A stretch of 64,000 nucleotides of DNA, from NCBI GenBank assembly GCA_013399015.1, contig VWZX01007020.1:2046001-2110000 (forward strand). The letters are read 5' to 3'. Every line of letters starts with the position of its first letter. The stretch's first letter is position 1. A program made the position numbers and the translations under genes. This DNA is from Galbula dea. Taxonomy: Eukaryota > Chordata > Aves > Piciformes > Galbulidae. The notes beneath the pieces were generated by a model, which was not told the origin of the DNA, searched no databases, and saw nothing but the letters and a program-made list of their open reading frames with translations. Shown piece by piece: positions 11,351 to 22,632 of the stretch.

Positions 11351-12990
11351 TTTGTTGGTTGTTTCTCATTTGCAATACTGTTTTCATTAGTTTCTGGAAA
11401 AGACAATATAGACTTATGCTTCCTATTTACATTTTCCTTGTCAAGAAAGCTCCCAAAAAGGAGTTCAGTTTCTTGTAAAGTAAAGGTGAGATACTAAGGT
11501 GAGTCAAAACTCCCAGTTTCTTAGGTAAAGTGCACAAATTGCGTGAATACAGGAAAATACCACTCTGTAAGCCTGTGGAGAAGCGTGGGCCACAACAGCA
11601 AGCACCTGAGAGTTCTCTACTCAGAATATTAGCTGTAGACCTCTAGATTACTAAAAACTCCTTTTTAATGATTAAAAAGAAACCAAGAAAGAATACATTA
11701 AAATCTGCCCTGTTAGAAGTTTTGTCCAAAATGAGGTGTTTTATATTTGGATCCTTCAAATAAAACAATAGATACTGAAATCACTGATTCACCTTTGAAA
11801 TCCCCACTTTATTGGATATAATCTTTGTGATCTATTTATTAATAGCACAAAATATCAAACCCTAATAAGGACAGAACCTTTATTGTGAATGTGCCTTCTG
11901 TTTCCTTGTTGAGAAGTGACATGCATGAGATTGTATATATGAACTGATTTGTGTTAAAGATGTGGACTTTTTTCTTTACCTTAAACTACTCACTGCAAAG
12001 GTTAATAAAGGATAGAGATGCTGCATGAAATCTTATTTAAAAGCTGATTTAATGATAAGACATTATAAAGTGTAGAAAGATACTCCCAGACACCTGTTTA
12101 GAGACTGTTCACTTTCTTATCTGCATGTGTAAGTTCTTGGGATTTCCTTTCTACATCTTCATGGATGTGAAAATTTCTCAGCAAGTTGTTTTCATTGGAA
12201 CTACAGTAGGACTGCCTGCTGCCTGTTGAAAAATTCTTCTTCATGAATTAAAAAGAAGGAAACTAGGAAATTGTGGTAAATTATAATCACTTTACATTAA
12301 GAATAGGGCTGAAAAAGAAGTCCCTTAGAGACTCTAAGTTATTAACATGCTAATGATTTTTTTTTTTCTGGCCAAGTTGTATCCAGCACAGAAATTGCCA
12401 GCAAGTCACATTCAAAATAGTTTTTGAATTACTAAGTGGAAAATTGAAGTGAAATTGGTGTTTTAAAGTAGAGTGCATCTTTGATTATATGTTACATGCC
12501 ATCACCAGTTTTCCCAAAAGGGTGTGGAGTGTAACACAGTTCAGAAGGTATTGTGCTAGTATAAACATTATACTCCTTATGTCATTGTGTTTTATAGGAA
12601 CATGGCAAATGTTACACTCTCTGGGTCACTATTCCCACTTTATTATCACTTCAGATTCTCTCAAAAAGAGGAAGAGCAGTAAATAATTGTCAGAAAGGTG
12701 AACAATGCAACCCAGACCTGTGTCCCAAGTGACTGTGTCATTTTCAATAGAATAATAGGGAGCATGAGGAATGAAACAACCAAATAAAATCTTGGTTGCA
12801 GAAGAGCTCATATCACATCCATAGCTGCAGGATTATACTGCAATGTATGGTTAAATAGTCCTAAAAGTTACTAATTTCCTTTTATTTTTGTAGCTTGCCT
12901 TTGCCACATGTTTAATGATTTCATCTGAATTGATGATATGGGAGAAGAGCCGTTACTGGTTTTGTGATTAATTGGTAAATAAGTAGTGGA
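11351..12990. other. Unique AT-rich sequence, no gene seen
   Basis: No coding exon, RNA gene or interspersed repeat could be supported. Short open frames (for example 12489-12686) are unremarkable. Presumed intron. Confidence 0.55.
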
Positions 12991-13133
12991 AATCATAGAA
13001 TTATAGAAAGTTTGTGGTTGGAAGGGACCTTTTAAAGGTCATCTGACTCAGCGCCCCTGCATTTAGCAGGGACACCTTTAACTGGATCAGGTTGCTCAGA
13101 GTCTTGTCCAACCTGACCATGGATGTTTCCAGG
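12991..13133 (-). mobile_element. CR1 LINE 3' end (older subfamily)
   Basis: An inverted CR1 tail (AATCATAGAATTATAGAAAG) is followed by GGTTGGAAGGGACC, a TCATCTGACTCAGCG block, GCAGGGACACCTTTAACTGGATCAGGTTGCTCAG in pieces, and the inverted 'CCAACCTGACC' segment. The sequence differs from the abundant subfamily and is more diverged, so it is an older insertion. It is 5'-truncated at about 13133. Confidence 0.85.
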
Positions 13134-13889
13134 AAAGGCAGAAGAGGGCCCCTTGCTATTTAGGATCTTTATAATGCCAAGGCAGAGGATAAAATGCCTG
13201 TCCTTGAAACTTCCTGCTAGAATAGTGTTTGTGTTCAGTAAGATGCATAAAACACATGTTAAAAATGCTGTTAAGTCCTGACATTGAAGAACTGATGTTT
13301 ACTGGGGTATAGCAGATGTCTATAAAATTTGAACAATATGACTTAAATTTCTTTTGATCCTTTTTGCCAACCTCTAGTGTGGTTTTAATGTGTTTTATAT
13401 TAAATTGCTGGATTCAGAGCCAGCTCTTTGAAGACTTTTGTAATGAAATATTAGAACAAGTGAATTGTGTTTCAACAAGAAATAAGGCAAGCCTGAGTTA
13501 ACCAAGGTTTGTGAACCTGGCCTGAATTTAATATATTCTCCTTATCTCTTTTTTCTTTTTATCTTTTTTTTTTTTTCTGGGCTTTTCTGCAGTGGTTTGG
13601 AGGCTTTCCTATATCCAGTAAAACTTTGATTCTTCGCCTAAAATTCAGTAATCAACTTCTGGAGAGAGTGAGCCATTTCAAAAGTGTCTTTGTGCCTCAG
13701 TCCTTGTCTCTGACCTGTGTATCTGTTATAAAAAAGCAGGAATTAGGAAGCTGACATGTCAGCTGGTGATGTATATCCACGGCTCCCTCATCTCACCTTT
13801 CTCCAGAAGATTTGTGCTTTATGCACCTGTTGGAAGACCTGCATGTCATCCTCTTCTGTCCAATAATTGTATTTGAAGTGGTCTCTTTA
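13134..13889. other. Unique sequence, no gene seen
   Basis: T-rich runs occur at 13550-13580. A stretch at about 13139-13180 (GAGGGCCCCTTGCTATTTAGGATC in two pieces) faintly resembles the GPLLFNIFI part of CR1 reverse transcriptase, but it is too short to call. Presumed intron. Confidence 0.5.
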
Positions 13890-13970
13890 CATCTTTAATG
13901 ACATAGCAGGATCAAGTGCAGCCTCAGCAAGTCTGCAGATGACACGAAGCTGAGTGGTGCAGTATGTGAT
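13890..13970 (+). mobile_element. CR1 reverse-transcriptase fragment around the catalytic ADD motif
   Basis: The stretch matches the CR1 ORF2 block normally read as FINDLD..ISKFADDTKLSGAV. TCTTTAATGACATAGCAGG is followed by CCTCAGCAAGTCTGCAGATG and ACACGAAGCTGAGTGGTGCA. Here the F of FADD has mutated, and the readable peptide contains ADDTKLSGAV after a frame change. It is an isolated internal fragment with no CR1 3' end attached, so it was cut down by later deletions. Confidence 0.7.
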
Positions 13971-15519
13971 GAAGAGTTTCTGTGATGAAGGGTTCTGTGT
14001 AACAAACACACTTGGGAAGGGAAGATTGTATCTCGCAGTATGGAAGTTGTTGGGGCTGTTGGGAGGATGGTGGAACAGGACTGTTCTGCAGCCTAATGTA
14101 AATGGTCAGCTCCACATGCAGCCATGGGATAGAAGGAACTGGGAAGAAACACAAAATGTTAAGTGCTCCAGGAATAAAGCTTGTCTTTGCAATGTTTTCT
14201 GGGCAAGCATATGTGAGTGGTTAGAAACATTGTTGCTAATCTAAGGGACAAACAAACAAGCTTAGTGGAAATGATGTAAACATAAAGTGAGGAACAAACG
14301 TGAAAGTGAGTGTGGAAGCAGAGAGGGGAAACTAATGAGCGTTGGTATATTGCATAGCCGAGGACATTATGTCTGTTAAAAATGTGGACTTCATGGTCTG
14401 GCTAAGTTTAATGTAGAGTTGCTCATAAAGAAGAAATCAGAATCAAATTGAGCATCTGCAGGGAGACAGACCATGGTGCTGTTAAGAAAATATGATTTTT
14501 GACTTCATAAGTTTTCTAAAGGTCAACCTTATAGTGCTTTCCTTTCTGTTTGTTCCTTGGCATAATCCTGAAGTGCAGTTCTGAGATATAAATGCCTCAC
14601 AATTTATAGATACCAAATCTTACTAAGCTAACATCTACAATAGCAAAATGGCTTTACTTTAGTTGTTTTTCTTTATATATACACCCCTCCCCCTTTTTTT
14701 GTTTCTTTGCCTTCACTGATGAACTGTTACTAGAGTGTGGTCTTGTTCCACATGGTGCAAACAGGAGCTCCTTGCATGTATGCTCAGAAATACAACTGGT
14801 TATGGAAGTAAGTAGAATTATCAAGTGGCTGCCTTTGGGGTCCTCTGCTTATTTCCTTACTCCTGAAAATCATTGCAACTTGGAAGTTCAGATCTGAAGG
14901 ATGAACTCTGCAAAGTCAACGTGAGAGGAAAGCTTGGGGATGGAATAGCTTGGTTTTGTGATATTGTTTTATGCCTGAATTTACCATGTTTGATTGTACA
15001 TTTTGTCAAGGTTGCTGGTTTTTATCTCTGTGAGAAGTAAGACTCCTGGAGGCAGAAGTAAAAAGATCTTGGGTCATAATTTGTTAGGGCTAATTCCTTT
15101 GTTGACAAAATTACTCTCTCAGGAGGAGAAAACCCTGTACTGTGTTCTCAAGTGTGATAGAATACTGTGCCACTCTGAAACTTACTCAAATGTAGGCTGT
15201 TGGCTGCTTTGTTTCATTTCATACTTTGCCATTGGGGCACTTGTCCTTCTAGTAGACTTGCCCTCAGAGCACATCTACCCGCTTCATGCTATCTCTTTTT
15301 ATGGTTGAAATGGTCACAGCAGGAAGACTGGTTGCTGCTTCATCTTTTGCCTTAAACCTGTAAATGTTGAATACTTGTTACTAGGTGATTTTGATACTGA
15401 ATACTTGGCTATAATATGAGCACATTCTTGTAGAGAACAAAATTGGAAACACAATGATTTAGTGTTGTTTGGGGCAGAGAACTGTGAAGCTTTTGATTTT
15501 CTTTCTCATGTATTAGAAG
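13971..15519. other. Unique sequence, no gene seen
   Basis: Open frames of 96 and 104 codons (13954-14244 and 14994-15308, + strand) have no recognisable domain. A pyrimidine-rich tract lies near 14685-14705. Presumed intron. Confidence 0.5.
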
Positions 15520-16087
15520 GGGTGTGGTTAGTAGGACAAGAGAGGTTCTTCTCCCCCTTTACCCTGGTGAGGCTGCATCTGGAATACTGTGTCCAGTTCT
15601 GGGCCCCTCACTTTAAGAAGGATAGGGAACTGCTGGAGAAAGTCCAGCACAGAGCCACAAAGATGATGAAGGGACTGCAACATCTTTCGTCTGAGGAAAG
15701 GCTGAGGGAGCTGTGTCTGTTTAGCTTGGAGGAGACTAAGGGGTGACCTCATCTATGCTTTTAAATATGTGAAGGGTGGGTGTCAGGAAGATGGTGTCAG
15801 GCTCTTCTTGGTGAGGCCCAGTGACAAGACAAGAGACAGTGGTTATAAGCTGAAGCATAGGAGGTTCTGTGTGAATACAAGTAGAAATTTTTTGACAGTG
15901 AGGGTGCTGGAGCACTGGCACAGACTGCCCAGAGAGGTTGTGGAGTCTCTTTCTCTGGAGGTATTCAAAATCCGTCTGGACGTGCTTCTGTGTGACCTGG
16001 TCTAGGGAATCCTGCTGTGGCAGGGGGGTTGGACGAGATGATCTTTTGAGGTCCCTTCCAACTCTAACATTCTGTGATTCTGTGATT
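15520..16087 (+). mobile_element. CR1 LINE 3' end, best-preserved copy of recent subfamily
   Basis: About 570 bases of CR1 in sense orientation cover the end of the reverse-transcriptase ORF and the whole 3' UTR. Readable pieces include RLHLEYCVQFWAPHFKKDRELLEKVQHRATKMMKGL (15565-15670, continuous in one frame) and, in another frame, HWHRLPREVVESLSLEVFKIRLDV (about 15910-15985). At least one frameshift and a stop after ETKG separate the two parts. The 3' end is GGAATCCTGCTGTGGCAGG, GTCCCTTCCAACTCTAAC and the ATTCTGTGATTCTGTGAT tail. It is 5'-truncated and cannot encode an active enzyme. Confidence 0.95.
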
Positions 16088-16283
16088 AAAATTTGAATTT
16101 GTGCAAAGAAAGTTGAACAACCACTGTCACCTTGTTTATGTGAAAAATGTTGCTTTTTGGGTAAGTTCTCAGAGAGAATTTCCAGTGGTTTTGACCTCAA
16201 AAGATTTGCTCACTTGACCCCATTGATATCACTTTCAGAAGCCTTTGATATGTGTATCAAGGTCTCGATATTTGTATCAAAGT

Positions 16284-16640
16284 ATCTTGGTCTGGAGAAA
16301 GGAAGACTCCGAGGAGACCATATTGTGGCCTTCCAGCGTTGGAAGAAATGTGTGGGTGACTTTTTAGGATGTCAGGTAGTGACAGGACTAGGGGGAATGG
16401 ATGCAAACTAGAGGAGGGTAGATTTAGATTCGATATTAGGAAGAAGTTCTTCACCATGAGGGTGGTGATACAGTGGAACAGGTTGCCCAGAGAAGTTGTG
16501 GAAGCCCCATCCCTGGAAGCTTTTAAGGCCAGGCTGGATGGGGCTCCAGGCAACTTGATCTAGTGGAAGGTGTCCCTGCCAGGCGGGGGGGTTGGAAATA
16601 GATGATCTTTAAAGTCCCTTCAATCTCTGGCAATTCTGTG
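16284..16640 (+). mobile_element. CR1 LINE 3' end (second subfamily)
   Basis: A separate CR1 copy starts only about 200 bases downstream of the previous one. It encodes FRFDIRKKFFTMRVVIQWNRLPREVVEAPSLEAFKARLDG (about 16410-16540). It ends with a 'GTGTCCCTGCCAGGCGGGGG' 3' UTR block and a degraded tail near 16640. The UTR differs from that of the copy at 15.5-16.1 kb, so these are two insertions, not one split element. Confidence 0.93.
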
Positions 16641-18661
16641 TGTATCTATGTGTGTATATATAGAAGAGCATATATTATTTATGTATACATAAGTACATTA
16701 GCAATAAATGAAACTTTTACCTATCCTCTTTGAACTTATTTATCTTACACAAGGGTTGAGGCTAGTTGACAGGACAGAAAGAAGCGTGCTTTGTGGCAAA
16801 TGATGTTTCTAAAGAAGTGCTTGTAGACTCTGAAATAGTTGGTGGCCATTCAGAATGATTACCTTCCTAAAACCATATAGTTAGTTATTTGTGTGTTATA
16901 GATCTTTGAATCCATCGATACTGAAAAAACATTTGTTATAAAACAGTAAAGATATAAATCGTAGTATGCTACAAGGGGAGAAACATCTTTCTAGTTACTT
17001 CTGGATAAAGACTTTGCAATTGTAATGAACAAATGATTTTTTTCTTTTCTTAAATAAAAGCAGATCACTGCAAACAGCCTTGATATAGTAAGTATCCATT
17101 GTAAAGGATCACTGCTTCAGTTTGTGTGTGAATTCTCATTGCAATAGAAGTTCCAGAATTTGCTGAAGCAGCAGAGAGCAGTAATGTGGAATGAGATTCA
17201 GTCAATGAAGAGTGATAAGTATAGTGATCAATAATAAGTGATTTGCGAAAAGCAGTTGATGAGTGTGTGTTGGTTCCAGATGGGTATGTACTGTAGGAGC
17301 AAGGCATACTGCTGTGAATAACACTGCTATACTGCAAGGTAAGCCATTCCCATTTAGGTTCCTAACAGTGAGTGTTGATTGCAAATTACGTTATTTGGCC
17401 AGATTTAAATCATGCTAAGTAAAAGAATCATGATTTTGTCTAAACTGGGGAAATGAGAGGTAGGATGGAGTAGTCTTGTGTGCAGTGGCTTAGGAGAAGG
17501 TCACTTGTTCAATTGTTTGATTTGTGGGCTTTTTTTGATGGCTCTGCTTATGTGCACTGTTTACTCTTCACGTGACTGTGACAAAGATTTCAAATGGATT
17601 GCCACAAAAATGAAAAAAAAGTAAATGCATGTGTATTGAGAGGTGTATTTTTTTATTTTGGTTGCCCGTAGTTCAACAATTTTTCTTCTAAGAATAAACT
17701 TTTCACAGAAGAAAAGTACCTGCTCATATCAAACTTTATTATAGAAGTAGTAATTTAACATTGTTTCCACTTTTATTACTTTATAGATCTTCTCAGGATG
17801 ATTGATCAGATATTAATTTTATTAATAGTGAATGTATTACAGCCTTGTGAGTCATACAGCCAACAATGAAGTTTCAGCTACTGTAATCTTTGTGCTTTTT
17901 CATCGTTAAATGTTTTGCTCTTCAGATTAGAAAAGCTTTGCATTCCTGAAAAGCTTTTGTCATATAAGAAGTTCTTACTTGTGCAGGTAATCCCATTAAA
18001 ATTCCCTGAAACTGCTAGTGTGAATAATCTGATAGTCTGGGTCTGAAAGGAGTCTCATTGCTATTCTTCTAGAGTAGAGATACATCAAACACTGAATGTG
18101 CTTTAAGTGTTCTTTAACCCAAGCTGTAAAAGATATCATAAATTTTAAAAGTGACAGTTTCTATAATGCATAGCAAGAACAGCAGAAATTATGGTGACTG
18201 TTGAGACGCTGAAACCACTCTCTGGATTTCTAGACAGAAGGAAAATGGGGATCTGAATCTGCTTTTCCTGCACCATTTTTATGTCACTGTAATGCCACTG
18301 ACTTCAGTGGCTGTCATCCTGATTTGCAGCTGTACAGGAATATGTTTATCTTGCCATTTTAGGAAAATGAATTCAGTTAGATGTCTGTGTTTCAGTGTAA
18401 GGAGCACCATATTATACAGGTCTGTCAGTAGCTAAGGGTCACTAGTGCCTTCTTATTTAACACTTCTGTAACTCCTCTGAAAAATTTAGTTTGAATTCTT
18501 GTATGTGTACAGTGAGGTGCAGTGTTTTAGATGATGTTAGTTAGAGAAGGTAGTTCTGAGATAAAAAGCCTTGAGTATTGGACCATTTAACTTTTAATGA
18601 AATCTTTAAGATTTTGTCGATAAAATCATGTTTTCTGTTATTCTGAAAAATTAAGTAGTTA
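16641..18661. other. Unique AT-rich sequence, no gene seen
   Basis: A TA-rich patch lies at 16650-16690. Nothing else is recognised; open frames are short and patternless. Presumed intron. Confidence 0.55.
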
Positions 18662-18725
18662 CACAGAATCACAGAATATTAGGAGTTGGAAGGGACCTCG
18701 AAAGATCATCTAGTCCAACCCCCAA
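18662..18725 (-). mobile_element. CR1 3' tail only
   Basis: This 64-base inverted CR1 terminus (CACAGAATCACAGAATATTA, GGAGTTGGAAGGGACCTCG, AAAGATCATCTAGTCCAACC) is nearly identical to the 3' ends at 8834 and 42413. It is a severely 5'-truncated insertion of the recent subfamily. Confidence 0.9.
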
Positions 18726-18727
18726 GT

Positions 18728-21700
18728 CTCAGGGATTTTGTAAACTTTTTGTAAGTTTTTGTAAAGGAAGAAACTTCATAGGTCTTACTGACCTGTAAAT
18801 TGTACCATGCATGACTTCTCAGGTTTTCAACTGTTTCAGACTGCCTTGACAGGACAAGAGAGATTGCAGATGGCCAGCGGAGCTGGAATTATTTCACACT
18901 CAGCAGCAGTAGTTTTTGCAGATCAGTGATTGAGCAGTGCTCAGGCTTCCCAAGGGCATCAGTTCTGTGTCTGTGCTACGAGAATTTGCCATAATGTGCA
19001 GCAGGAAAAGTACTGCTGTGAAGGTCTCCCAGAGAAAGCTGGAAGGCATCGGCTATTCTACTTTGATTCACAGAATCACAGGGAATGGAAGGGGTCTCAA
19101 AAGATCTTGGTGTATGTGGCGTTATTCCGTTATTCCCATGCTTTCCATGATTCTTTTTCAGAAATACATTTGTTTTTTTTAGGACAAAAAAGGACTTCCA
19201 GTCATGTAAGGGTGTTTCAGAAGTAAGTACTGATGCCTTTTAATTATTAACAACCTGTGCGGGATAGAGCCTAACAAAAAAATATGCTGGTGGAGTCCTG
19301 AAGGCAGTATCCCAAGACAACTTTGCACAGAAAAGACATATAAATACATATGTGTATATTTCTGCAATATTTCTGCAAAACTAAAAAGCTTTTCCTATTT
19401 TGGCAATAGTAAGGAATGTCATTGATTAATATGTCCAGTGAGCTCCTGAGCATCTCTGATAATTTTCTGGATTTTGGAAGATATTGCTAGAATATCTTGT
19501 AAAGCAACAATTTCAAACAGAAATTGATTTTGACAAGTAAAGTGAAGAGGCATTCCCTGCAATGGAGGGGAGTTATGGGCTCTGAAGTCTCTAGTTTGTC
19601 CATGTTTTCCTCCATCTCCATATTTTTATTATTGAGATGTATATGTCCAAATTGTAAATAGGTAGCATATTTCAGAGATCTTCGATCAATAAAAACTTAC
19701 AGAAGTAATTCCAGACCCTCCCCTTATACTTACCCTAAAAGCTAATTTCTTGTCTATAACTTATAAAAAAATATAAGCAAATTCTCACCAGTGTCCTCTA
19801 CTCTCATTTTCCACTCATGATCCAACGGAGGAGTGAATTACACTCATGGAAAAGCATTGCAAGGAAAAAGTTACTGTAATAAATATCTGATTTCCCAGTA
19901 GATCCTCTTAGGTCCTGATATGCTGTGATACATTTTCCTGGGTGTATAGTGGGATATATACTCACCCTATGGGATTATAGCAATCATATCTTGAAAATAC
20001 ATTTACGTTCACTAATAGTGAATCTCCTGAATTTATCCCATATAAAAAATAAATCACCCCAATTTCTCATTCCACTAATTAGATTTCTTTGCACATTTTT
20101 AGTTTTGATGCATAAGTGTTTCTATAAATGCATTACATCTGGGTACTGTGATGAAAACGTTATTAGAAATGTGACACAGACAGATAGGCTTTGTGTTAAA
20201 GCAATTCCCCGGCTGTGTAAGTGAAGCCCTGTGTTGGCCTTGTGTGATTGTGACAAAAGACTTTAGCTGCTGCTGTAGGACACTGTCATCCTAAGGAAAC
20301 ATGAAAAGGTCCAGATCTCCCAATTTATTTCAGATTTTTTTTACTGATACATGTCAGGGATAGTCTGATTTGCTAGACATTTTTCTCTAAATCCCTAGTA
20401 TTGATGAAGAGGTTGAGGTTGATATATAGTTGACTTGAAAGAACATTGTATCAGCCTCAGATACAATAACAAAGACATTGACTGTCAAGTAATGACAGAG
20501 AATATACTTCTAAAGTTATATATAATGTTTCTACTCAACTAAGCTACTCAGTGTGCCCTCAAAAACACATGGTGAAACTAGCAGAAATTATGTTCCTATT
20601 GCCATGAATGCATCTTGTGTTGAAAAGAATGCAATCTGAAAGTGCAAGAATAAGATAAATAACAATAACTTTCACATGCACTTGCAAAAGCATCTGCTCA
20701 CCTTTCTGAACGCAACACACTTTCACCTTGTGATGTATTTGCCTTGTGTGGAAAATGATCTGCTCTCCATTACATTCAACATTCAGTGGCCCAGTGGGTG
20801 CAGCGAAGCAATAGAATACTAAAAAAATCCCTCCACTTGTAGATGCTGCAAGAGCTATCTGAATGTTTTGTAATGAGCAGATAATCTGGCAAAAATTATT
20901 ACTTTTTAAAAAGTATAAATGATAATAATATTCAAGTATAAGCTCTAATTCCTCAAAGTTTTTTTTTTAACATGGGTGTTTGTAAAATTGCATTTGCAGG
21001 GAGACAGTGTACAATATTTTGTTTCATATGGAAAACTCCATATGTTAACTGACTGGAGCACTAAAATTGCTCTTCTGTGGTTCTTTTGTTTTAAAGGCCC
21101 TTTGCTTAAAAATTATGTATTTAGCAACTCCCTAAAACAAAAGTATGACAGAAAGAGAGGGAGATTGGCTTGATTGGCTTCTAACTTTTGGCTGATTTTA
21201 TATCTTGTAAACGTTGCTATTTCCTAGAGCAATATTCAGGTCATATAATTCTGGCAATATTGAGAAATTATCTTGTGAGCTGAAAGAAGGTAATTCTGGA
21301 AACTGTTTCTGTGGAAAAAAAAAATGTACAAAATGCAAACTTCTGATGTTTCTTTTGAATTAAAAAAATAATTCTGAATTTCAGTAATCCCTTGTTTGTG
21401 ACCTTTAACTTCCTCTTTCCCCCTATGACTACATTTATTGCCAGTTTATTTTATTTAGTGTCTGATGGCTGCATTTTATATGCATAACAAAGATTCTAGG
21501 GGGTGAACTTTCTGTCTCAATTATCATTATCCTGCAATTTTTGTTTGAAGACGGTGGGTTTTTTTCAGCAAAATTACCACAGAGCTTAAGAATTCTTGTG
21601 ACTTGCCTTTCAATTATTTTTCTGTTCCATGTTGTAGATGTATTTTCATCAGCATATTGCTGAAATTCTTAACCACAAAAGAAAGAATAACATGACATGT

Positions 21701-22059
21701 TTCTAAAGAGCCTATCAACAAAATAGAAACAAGCTCTAAATGAAACGTAATTTTAAAAATTACCTGCATGGATTCAGTGGTAGCTTAGTGTTTGTATTGG
21801 AGTGTTAAGAACAAAACTTAACTAGTCTACAAAATAAGTTCCTTGTTATACCTAAACAACTGTTAAGTTTGTGCTTTCTGCTGAGATAGAAAGATTTGAC
21901 TGGATATTTAGATACTAGGAAAACTAAGGATTTTTAAGGTTGGATATGGCACTTACAGGATATCTGGATGACGGGTGGTAGGCTGATTTCATATGAGTGT
22001 TGATCAGAGAGGCCGAAAGGGGTGATTTTTTTCCATCTGTGAAATCAAAAGTAATCTTT
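18728..22059. other. Unique AT-rich sequence with one possible CR1 scrap
   Basis: No gene is seen. Apart from a doubtful CR1 tail at 19066-19107 the block looks unique and AT-rich. The ~98-codon frames at 18930-19226 and 19925-20224 carry no recognisable domain. Presumed intron. Confidence 0.55.
19066..19107 (-). mobile_element. Possible CR1 tail scrap
   Basis: GATTCACAGAATCACAGGG followed by AATGGAAGGGGTCTCAAAAG resembles an inverted CR1 terminus with a deletion. It is only about 40 bases long and imperfect, so the call is tentative. Confidence 0.45.
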
Positions 22060-22632
22060 GATCAGAAATAGTGTGGCCAGCAGGACTAGGGAAGTGATCG
22101 TCCCCCTGTACTTGGCACTGGTAAAGCTGCACCTCAGTTTTGGGCCCCTCACTACAAGACAGACATTGAGGAGCTAGAGTGTGCCCACAGAAGGGCAGTG
22201 AAGTTGGTGAAGGGTCTAGAGCACAGATCTTCTGATGAGTGACTGAAAGAACTGAAGTTGCTTAGCCTGGAGAAGAGGAGGCTCAGGGGAGACCTCATCT
22301 CTCTTTACAACTTCCTGAAAGGAGGTTGTAGTGAGGTGGAGGTCAGTCTCTTCCCCTAAGTAACAAGCAGTTGAACAAGAGGAAATGGCCTCAGGTTGTG
22401 CAAGGGCAGGTTTAAGTTGGACATCGGGAAAAATGTCTTCACTGAAAGGATTGGCAAGCCTTGGAACAGGCTGCCCAGGGAAGTGATGGAGTCACCGTCC
22501 CTAGAGATATTTAAAGGTCATGTAGATGTGGCGTCTAGAGACATGGTTTGGTGGTGGACTTAGTAGTGTTGGGTTACTGTTTAGACCTGATCTTAAAGGT
22601 ACTTTCAAACCTAAAAGATTTTATGATTCTAA
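22060..22632 (+). mobile_element. CR1 LINE 3' end (long, diverged copy)
   Basis: About 570 bases of sense CR1. Recognisable blocks in order are GTGTGGCCAGCAGGACTAGG, GGGCCCCTCACTACAAGACA, AAGTTGGTGAAGGGTCTAGA, GAGAAGAGGAGGCTCAGGGG, ACAACTTCCTGAAAGGAGGT, GGAACAGGCTGCCCAGGGAA and a 3' UTR ending TTTTATGATTCT. The tail type (TATGATTCT) differs from the recent subfamily. Several stops and frameshifts make it inactive. Confidence 0.95.

Noticed and set aside
13139..13180. Possible CR1 GPLLFNIFI reverse-transcriptase piece
   Set aside because: Only about 40 bases of weak similarity, in orientation opposite to the adjacent CR1 tail. Not enough to call.
15736..16200. 154-codon minus-strand frame
   Set aside because: It is the antisense of a CR1 3' end, and the frame is open only by composition of the repeat.
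21763..21790. tRNA A-box-like ATTCAGTGGTAGCTTAG
   Set aside because: No B box or cloverleaf-forming arms follow; not a tRNA or clear SINE.
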